The position numbers and the translations under genes are program-made. Of a DNA stretch of 64,000 nt, positions 59,103 through 64,000 are shown piece after piece (within the stretch, counting starts at the first letter, position 1; each line of letters opens with the position of its first letter). Source of the stretch: Pelotomaculum_C sp050950345 (lineage in GTDB: Bacteria > Bacillota > Desulfotomaculia > Desulfotomaculales > Pelotomaculaceae); assembly GCA_050950345.1 (NCBI GenBank), contig JBMNHK010000004.1, positions 1-64,000 of the forward strand, written 5' to 3'. The notes below the pieces were generated by a model. The model searched no databases. It was not told where the DNA came from and saw nothing but the letters and a program-made list of their open reading frames with translations.

Positions 59103-59484
59103 GACAGCGGGTCCCTGTTTCACTGGAATCTGATTCGCCGGGGCAACCTGTGCCGCCAATGCAATCGGTTATGAGTTCCAACTGGCTCTCATAGGTCAAC
59201 GCATCAATAACAGTAAGCCCGCTCCCCATAGATCTGGTCACATGATTCTCGGCCAGGATCTCAAAGGGAATTTTCTCAATGGGGCCACAGATCACCGACT
59301 CGCAATCTCTTTCCACAATTATTTTGGCCAGCTCTGTGTTGGCCGTATCTCCATCTTTCTTTTCAATTGCTTCAATAATGCGCTTTTTCTCCATATCCGC
59401 AATTAATAGCCATTGGGCGTCAGCAAACTTCTCTGTAACCTTGCTTCCTTCATCACAACCATTTGCCATGACAGCGATTTTCAT
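59083..59484 (-). CDS. NifX/NifB-type (Fe-Mo cofactor-binding-like) protein with Cys/His tail
   Basis: 133 residues. The fold is that of the Nitro_FeMo-Co family: Met-Lys-Ile-Ala-Val-Met-Ala-Asn-Gly, then Val-Thr-Glu-Lys-Phe-Ala-Asp-Ala, and Val-Ile-Cys-Gly-Pro-Ile. It ends in a Cys/His tail (Gly-Gly-Thr-Gly-Cys-Pro-Gly and Cys-His-Glu-His-Glu-His) that could hold metal. There are no nif genes nearby, so a role in nitrogenase is unlikely. In this cluster it may carry an Fe-S or metal cofactor intermediate. Ribosome binding site weak; the 3' end overlaps the methyltransferase start. Confidence 0.85.
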   Translation of the reverse strand: MKIAVMANGCDEGSKVTEKFADAQWLLIADMEKKRIIEAIEKKDGDTANTELAKIIVERDCESVICGPIEKIPFEILAENHVTRSMGSGLTVIDALTYESQLELITDCIGGTGCPGESDSSETGTRCHEHEHI

Positions 59485-59522
59485 CTCTCAATTCCCCTTG
59501 CTTTATCTATTTTTCTTATGGT

Positions 59523-60893
59523 CTATTGAACGTCAGCCGGCTTGCTACTGCGATAATCCCTGATAATCCTTTTGGCCGGAGTCCATAATTTCGGTGATGT
59601 TTCTATCTTGACGGGTGACAGGATCAAGTTTCCTTTGTTGATGTTCGCGTTAAGTGCAGTAACAGATGTCAATGCTTTGACAACTACGCCCTGTATTTCT
59701 TCAGCAGCCCCTGGGGCGGCCAGCACTTTGATCTCCAACCTGTCCTTACCCTCGTGCTCGTGGATAGCGGCCTCAAAGTCCATTACGCCGTTAACTGCCA
59801 GGATAGCCTCATCCAGCATGGACATACTGAGCAGACCTCCGCCGGTTAGGCGTACTCTCCCCTGGACCCGATCCCTCACACGGGACATGCGCTTTAATAC
59901 CGTACCGCAGGGGCAGGGCAGGGGAATGAACCTGGCCATATCCCCGGTGCGGTAACGGATGAGGGGCATACCTTGACGGGTTAGCGTGGTAAAAACTACT
60001 TCGCCTTCTTCGCTTTCCGGCAAAACTTCGCCGCTGGCGGGATTGATTATTTCAAAAAGCAGATCCGCCTCCCGCAGGTGGTAGCCCGCTCGTGCTTCAC
60101 ACTCTACGCCGCCGCCCAGCCCCATCTCAGTCATGCCATAATGGTTAAATACCTGACAACCCCACGTTTCCTCCAAAGTCCGCACTATGATATCGGGGAC
60201 GTGGTCCGTGCTGAGCAAGGCGCTTTTTAGACGGACTTGCCGGTTGCCTCTTCTGGACTGGCTGTATCTGGCAACCGCCAGCACTTGCGTCGGTATCCCC
60301 ACTAAGGAGTCCACCTGTTCCCTGACCATAATTTCCAGGACATTTTCAGGGTCCCGGACCACCCCGTAGGGAATGGGCTCCACCTGCATACGGCGTAACC
60401 CGTCAGCCAGCAGATCACCCACGTTGCCTGGCACATGCCCTGGCAACAGGATCAGCACCTTGTCCCCCGGCTGCACCAGGGTGGACATACCGTGATGGAA
60501 AAAGTCCCGGGTCAGCTCCTGGTCTGCAGCAGTAAAAAATAATCTCTTGGGCAAACCCGTAGTGCCGGAACTCTTCAGGGTTACCACCCGTTTTATGTGG
60601 CCGGGTGAAACGCAGAGAAACTGCAGTGGGTCCCGGCGGATATCTGCAGGTGTGGTGAAGGGAAGGTGCCTGAGATCCTTTAAGGAGCGAAGTTTTGCTA
60701 TGTCGAGCCCCCTTAAACGCTGCCGGTAAAAGGGGCTCTTTTCTATAACCATAGCCAGGATCTCTCTTACTTTCTGAATCTGGTAATTCTCGATGAGGGA
60801 GCGGGTTAACTTGCCCGTATCTTCACGGTGGCCTTTTATCCTGGCGTAGATCCAGTTTTCCAGCGGTGTTGTCCTGTACAAATTACCATACAT
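59523..60893 (-). CDS. AMP-dependent CoA ligase, phenylacetate-CoA ligase-like (DVU_1553-like)
   Basis: 456 residues. Adenylation signatures: Leu-Lys-Ser-Ser-Gly-Thr-Thr-Gly-Leu-Pro-Lys-Arg at about 105-116, Asn-His-Tyr-Gly-Met-Thr-Glu-Met-Gly at about 249, Tyr-Arg-Thr-Gly-Asp-Met-Ala at about 315 and the C-terminal catalytic Lys in Pro-Ala-Lys-Arg-Ile-Ile-Arg-Asp-Tyr. The size and the Ser-Pro-Phe-Tyr-Arg-x-Arg-Leu near residue 50 are those of PaaK-like ligases. It would activate a carboxylate as AMP and then CoA (or protein) thioester. It is the only enzyme of this cluster that commits to a carboxylate substrate; the acid is not known. Context matches the DVU_1553 type that I recall from Desulfovibrio. 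Confidence 0.88.
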   Translation of the reverse strand: MYGNLYRTTPLENWIYARIKGHREDTGKLTRSLIENYQIQKVREILAMVIEKSPFYRQRLRGLDIAKLRSLKDLRHLPFTTPADIRRDPLQFLCVSPGHIKRVVTLKSSGTTGLPKRLFFTAADQELTRDFFHHGMSTLVQPGDKVLILLPGHVPGNVGDLLADGLRRMQVEPIPYGVVRDPENVLEIMVREQVDSLVGIPTQVLAVARYSQSRRGNRQVRLKSALLSTDHVPDIIVRTLEETWGCQVFNHYGMTEMGLGGGVECEARAGYHLREADLLFEIINPASGEVLPESEEGEVVFTTLTRQGMPLIRYRTGDMARFIPLPCPCGTVLKRMSRVRDRVQGRVRLTGGGLLSMSMLDEAILAVNGVMDFEAAIHEHEGKDRLEIKVLAAPGAAEEIQGVVVKALTSVTALNANINKGNLILSPVKIETSPKLWTPAKRIIRDYRSSKPADVQ

Positions 60894-60930
60894 CCTTATA
60901 CAAAAATTTCGCCGGGTAAGACGTCATTTC

Positions 60931-61338
60931 TCACTCCGAAAGATTGCAGCCATGTTCCTCTAATAAATCTATTACTTTTGCATAGGTAGAAGCGACTATC
61001 TCCGGGCATCTTAGCTTGCGGTTATCTGGATTGCCGGCAATAATATCCTGGCAATCGATCCCGCCGTATAATTCGCCGTACTCCTTCTTAAACCAATTAA
61101 CCAGATCGTTAATAAGAAAATCTTTGGACTTTTCAGGTTCAAGCAATGATAGGAGACAGGCTCCTCCTGTAAGCGAGCCACACAAGAGCCCCTCGTTGAG
61201 CCCCATTCCTAAACCGGAAACAGCCTGGATTAAATCGGAATTTGTTTTGTTTTTGAGGTCTAAACCCATTTGTAATATGATCTGGCTGCAGCAATAACCC
61301 TTTAGACCCAATTCGTTCAAACGATTACCAACATCCAT
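60931..61338 (-). CDS. C-GCAxxG-C-C family redox protein (DVU_1555-like)
   Basis: 135 residues. The pattern is present: Tyr-Cys-Cys-Ser-Gln near residue 16, Leu-Leu-Cys-Gly-Ser-Leu-Thr-Gly-Gly-Ala-Cys at about 52-62, Asp-Cys-Gln-Asp near 96 and Leu-Arg-Cys-Pro-Glu near 110. These form the conserved C-GCAxxG-C-C arrangement thought to bind an Fe-S cluster or metal and often found beside redox enzymes and selenoproteins. It lies between the small double-CxxC gene and the CoA ligase. Role probably electron transfer or cofactor delivery. Confidence 0.85.
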   Translation of the reverse strand: MDVGNRLNELGLKGYCCSQIILQMGLDLKNKTNSDLIQAVSGLGMGLNEGLLCGSLTGGACLLSLLEPEKSKDFLINDLVNWFKKEYGELYGGIDCQDIIAGNPDNRKLRCPEIVASTYAKVIDLLEEHGCNLSE

Positions 61339-61381
61339 GCCTATGTTTCCTCCCTTTGTGATTTAGTTAGTGTGAACAAGC

Positions 61382-61585
61382 TCACTTGTCTTCCAGAGAC
61401 ATTTCCACTTCCTTTACTTTTCCTTCAACCAGTTCCTCCGGCAGGTACACCTGTCCACAGACCGGGCATCCCGGCAATTCGGTATTGAAGTTAAAGCCCA
61501 GGTAGGTAAAGGATGCCTTGCGCAGTTCCAGCCGGACATTGCATTTAAGGCAGATAAGCGCTGGTTTATCTTGGGCTGGGGTCAT
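61382..61585 (-). CDS. Small double-CxxC redox protein (DVU_1557-like)
   Basis: 67 residues from ATG 61585, which overlaps the upstream stop in ATGA. It has two Cys-x-x-Cys pairs: Leu-Ile-Cys-Leu-Lys-Cys near residue 11 and Pro-Gly-Cys-Pro-Val-Cys-Gly near residue 40. It is followed by Leu-Pro-Glu-Glu-Leu-Val-Glu-Gly-Lys, as in rubredoxin/zinc-ribbon proteins. Translationally coupled to the oxidoreductase, so it is probably its partner. I recall such a protein as part of the same conserved cluster in Desulfovibrio. Confidence 0.82.
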   Translation of the reverse strand: MTPAQDKPALICLKCNVRLELRKASFTYLGFNFNTELPGCPVCGQVYLPEELVEGKVKEVEMSLEDK

Positions 61586-63876
61586 TTGACATCCTCCTCT
61601 ATGCTCATCCTGTGGCTGTAGATGCTTACCAGCCTGAAACCATCGCCTTCCGGTCTGTAAACTACCCAAAAGGTAATCACTTCGTTTTGGAGGTGGCCAA
61701 TTAGGTTTCCTGTGGTGAGATCCTTTATTTTGTTCCCGGTGGTCTCGCAATAATGGATTGTTCTCTGGGCGTCCTCGGCAATTATTAAATTTCTGTCCAT
61801 CTTCTCCATGAGTTCAGGAGATATGAAAACTTTTATGCTGGCATAATCACGAGCCGGAGACTCCATTTCTTTCCCCCCGTATTGCTCAAGGAGCTGTTTT
61901 TTTAGCTGAATGCGGTTTAACCTTCGCTGGGTAAGGGAGGGGGGCTTTCTGGCGGCACGGGCTTTTATATCTTCATGGAACATCAGATCAAGCATATGGA
62001 CTGCCGGTTTTTTAGCACTGGCAAAGGTGTCGCGGCAGTTAGTGCAATAGGTGATGTAATCATAAGGCGTTCCCTGCACCCTGTTGCTGACGATAAGCTC
62101 AAGGAGCGGCATATTTACTGCGTGTATCTGTCCTCCATAGCCGCAACACTGAGCGCGTTCTCCGCTGTAGGGCAATTCCTCCAGTTGATAACCGGAATTT
62201 TTTAAAATAGTTCTTATGCTATGCCGCACCTCGGGATCGTGGCGGCTGGCGCAGGAATCAAAAACGGTAACCCTTTGCCCTTCACCGGTTCTTTTGCTTC
62301 CCGTCAGGCCTTGCTCGGCAATTACATTCCACAGGGAAATGACCTTTATGCCTGGGAGATATTGAGTAAACATTTTCTTGCAGGTGGGGCAGGCGAGTAT
62401 TACCACCGGACAACCCAGGTCCTGCCAGTTTTCCTTGATCTGCGCCATGACACTTGCATGCTCTTTTTCTCTCCCAGCCCACTCGGCCGGGGCGCCGCAG
62501 CACCCGACCATGATGGAGACCCCGCCTTCAAGTCGCTTCAGCAGATAGTCATAGGTAGCGGTGACATAACCCGGGTCGGAGGCGCCCAGCTGGCAGCCGG
62601 GGAAAAACAAATACCTGCTTTTGCTCTCACCCGAAGGGTCCAAAGCAAGAAAAACGTCCTCAGAGTTGGAGAATTCCATATCCCGCATCCAAAAATCGTG
62701 GAAGGCCAAGGGAAGGTGACCACCTCTATGGAGTTCTCTCCTGCTGGCCAGGAATATCTCCTCAAAATCAAGACTATTGGGGCACACTTCTTTGCACAGG
62801 CCGCACAGGTTGCAGGAATTAAGCTGGCGGGAAGCAACTCTTTTGGTGATTGCTTTAACCACATTCAGAGAGGCGTTGACATCTTCAATAATTTTTTTGG
62901 GCGTCTTCTTATAATACGAGATCAGCTCACAGGCGGCATAACAGGCGTTGCACTCACATCTCAGGCACCTCTTAGCCTCTTCCACAGCCTCAGCGGCGGT
63001 ATACCCGGCAGGTTCGGCAGGCTTCACTGCGGCTTGTCTTTCCGCACCGGATATGTCTACGCTTAGCCGTGACGGCGTCACCTCGTGATGGCCTGCAGCG
63101 CCGCCCATCTTGCCTGTCTTCAGGAAGGAGTCGATTGACTGGGCTACAGTTACCCCTTCCCGGATAGGGATGAGGACTGAGCTCTGCTTTCTGCCCGCCG
63201 TCTTGCTGCTCATGAAAACGCCGTTTTTAGCAGTTGCCAGAGATAGCGGGTCAAAGCCATCCAGCAGCCCGAATGTTTCCCCGCCTCTTCCGGTAGCTAT
63301 ATACAAGGCGTCAAACTCAATCTCGGAAAGAGAGCTTATCCTGGAATTTAAATGCAATTTAATTGCGTAGTTGCGGGTAATTCTATTGAGTTCTTCTGCC
63401 AGTACTTCTGCCTGGATATTGCTGTCCGTGGCCCAAAGGCATCCGCCTAACCTGTCTTTTCCTTCATACAGGCAGACGTCATAACCCTTCTGGACGAGTT
63501 TTACAGCACAGCTTAGCCCCCCCAAACCCCCGCCGACGACAGCTACGCGTTTATTTTTGGGCGGCATGTAAAAAGAAGAAACCTCGGTGCTGGTGGTAAA
63601 ATCACAGCAGGCTTTTTCCAGGAGCTTTACTGAGATAGCTTCATCAATGTTTCTCCTTATACACGCCGTTTTGCATGGCTCGTCGCATATTCTGCTGACT
63701 ATGCCGGGAAAAAGCACCTGGTTGCTGTAGCTTTTATAGGCTCCTGTAAAATTGCCGGAGAGAAGCCTTGCCACCATGTTTTTCACATCAACCCCAAGGG
63801 GGCACTGGTTGGTGCAAAAAACAGGTTCGTCCCGGGTGCACAGGCTCTCCCAATATCTAAAATCATCTAATTTCAT
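61582..63876 (-). CDS. Multi-domain FAD/NAD(P) and Fe-S oxidoreductase with CCG (HdrB-like) domains
   Basis: 764 residues. Order: GltD-like N-terminal cluster region (Cys-Thr-Asn-Gln-Cys-Pro-Leu-Gly-Val-Asp and Cys-Asp-Glu-Pro-Cys-Lys-Thr-Ala-Cys); FAD/NAD fold (Val-Ala-Val-Val-Gly-Gly-Gly-Leu-Gly-Gly-Leu at about 111-121); Arg-Cys-Leu-Arg-Cys-Glu-Cys near 310; a 4Fe-4S ferredoxin motif (Cys-Asn-Leu-Cys-Gly-Leu-Cys-Lys-Glu-Val-Cys-Pro) near 355-370; two CCG-type domains (Gly-Cys-Cys-Gly-Ala-Pro and Gln-Cys-Cys-Gly-Tyr-Gly), as in heterodisulfide reductase B; and an unusual helical C-terminal domain with Ser-Pro-Glu-Leu-Met. First gene of the cluster in the window; the next is coupled by ATGA. 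Likely supplies electrons or reduces disulfides for the radical enzyme. Confidence 0.9.
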   Translation of the reverse strand: MKLDDFRYWESLCTRDEPVFCTNQCPLGVDVKNMVARLLSGNFTGAYKSYSNQVLFPGIVSRICDEPCKTACIRRNIDEAISVKLLEKACCDFTTSTEVSSFYMPPKNKRVAVVGGGLGGLSCAVKLVQKGYDVCLYEGKDRLGGCLWATDSNIQAEVLAEELNRITRNYAIKLHLNSRISSLSEIEFDALYIATGRGGETFGLLDGFDPLSLATAKNGVFMSSKTAGRKQSSVLIPIREGVTVAQSIDSFLKTGKMGGAAGHHEVTPSRLSVDISGAERQAAVKPAEPAGYTAAEAVEEAKRCLRCECNACYAACELISYYKKTPKKIIEDVNASLNVVKAITKRVASRQLNSCNLCGLCKEVCPNSLDFEEIFLASRRELHRGGHLPLAFHDFWMRDMEFSNSEDVFLALDPSGESKSRYLFFPGCQLGASDPGYVTATYDYLLKRLEGGVSIMVGCCGAPAEWAGREKEHASVMAQIKENWQDLGCPVVILACPTCKKMFTQYLPGIKVISLWNVIAEQGLTGSKRTGEGQRVTVFDSCASRHDPEVRHSIRTILKNSGYQLEELPYSGERAQCCGYGGQIHAVNMPLLELIVSNRVQGTPYDYITYCTNCRDTFASAKKPAVHMLDLMFHEDIKARAARKPPSLTQRRLNRIQLKKQLLEQYGGKEMESPARDYASIKVFISPELMEKMDRNLIIAEDAQRTIHYCETTGNKIKDLTTGNLIGHLQNEVITFWVVYRPEGDGFRLVSIYSHRMSIEEDVK

Positions 63877-63918
63877 CTTATCCTTGCACCTACAACCCTG
63901 ATTTTATTCTTATAGCCG

Positions 63919-63956
63919 GCATCCGGACTGAGTATTTTGAGAAACAGTCCGGATGC
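63919..63956 (-). promoter_or_regulatory. Perfect 12-bp inverted repeat upstream of the cluster
   Basis: GCATCCGGACTG (63919-63930) pairs with CAGTCCGGATGC (63945-63956), 14-base loop. It is 43 bases upstream of the oxidoreductase start. There is no U-tract on either strand, so it may be a leader structure or operator rather than a terminator. Confidence 0.55.
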
Positions 63957-64000
63957 GGTACTGATTAACGTTTAATAACTAGCTTTTAGGGGTGAAAGGG

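Noticed and set aside
59083..59484. Nitrogenase cofactor function for the NifX-like protein
   Set aside because: No nif structural or accessory genes in the window; the context is the radical SAM cluster.
1..64000. tRNA or rRNA genes
   Set aside because: No cloverleaf-like segments with conserved T-loop bases or rRNA signature sequences were recognised on either strand; a dedicated scan was not possible.

Overview
Organism. No rRNA or tRNA was seen, so placement is inferred. Purine-rich Shine-Dalgarno sites, sigma-A promoters, a SipW/TasA-type matrix locus, a GEMM-I c-di-GMP riboswitch, an AcoR-type sigma-54 regulator beside an aldehyde ferredoxin oxidoreductase, and scattered REP-like hairpins with a GGGGACGGTTC core all point to an anaerobic Firmicute, most likely Peptococcaceae/Desulfotomaculum-like Clostridia.

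Layout. (1) 1-9.3 kb is the right part of a siphovirus-type prophage: tail tube end, tail chaperone with a -1 frameshift, tape measure, distal tail proteins, holin and amidase, then a 3'-truncated serine recombinase. A minimal-nucleotidyltransferase/HEPN toxin-antitoxin pair with its own promoter and terminator sits as a moron between chaperone and tape measure. (2) 9.3-10.9 kb is an IS1380-type element. (3) 11.1-20.0 kb is an extracellular-matrix locus: operator-like palindrome, c-di-GMP riboswitch with an overlapping terminator, then TasA/camelysin-like secreted proteins, a SipW signal peptidase and a GLUG-repeat protein. (4) 20.0-32.4 kb is an insertion-sequence graveyard (IS66, IS4-like, IS1634 with a nested IS1182, two IS3) with remnants of an epimerase, a YdcF protein and a second, 5'-truncated serine recombinase. 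(5) 32.4-49.6 kb is a broken nucleotide-sugar region (TviB end, TviC/WbpP, YdcF, CapF, Ugd, Uge, ManC, RmlC-RmlD) with an XRE/ImmA pair, two more IS3 elements, a class I fumarase pair, Tag, and DinJ/YafQ remnants. (6) 49.6-56.9 kb is an alcohol/aldehyde module on the minus strand (Fe-ADH, MFS, AOR, MoaD-like) behind a consensus sigma-54 promoter, with its putative activator divergent. (7) 57.0-63.9 kb is a compact seven-gene minus-strand cluster: FAD/Fe-S/CCG oxidoreductase, small double-CxxC protein, C-GCAxxG-C-C protein, CoA ligase, NifX-like protein, methyltransferase and radical SAM protein. It resembles a conserved but functionally undefined neighbourhood that I recall as the DVU_1551-1558/TrsS type.

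How the parts work together. The riboswitch suggests that matrix production follows c-di-GMP. The sigma-54 promoter and divergent activator suggest inducible alcohol-to-acid oxidation using tungsten/pterin chemistry. The seven-gene cluster looks like a pathway that activates a carboxylate as a thioester and then does methyl transfer and radical chemistry with dedicated electron supply.

Caution. At least eight otherwise full-length genes are split by one-base indels, many in short homopolymers. Either this region is decaying or the assembly carries indel errors; I annotated these as single frameshifted genes.
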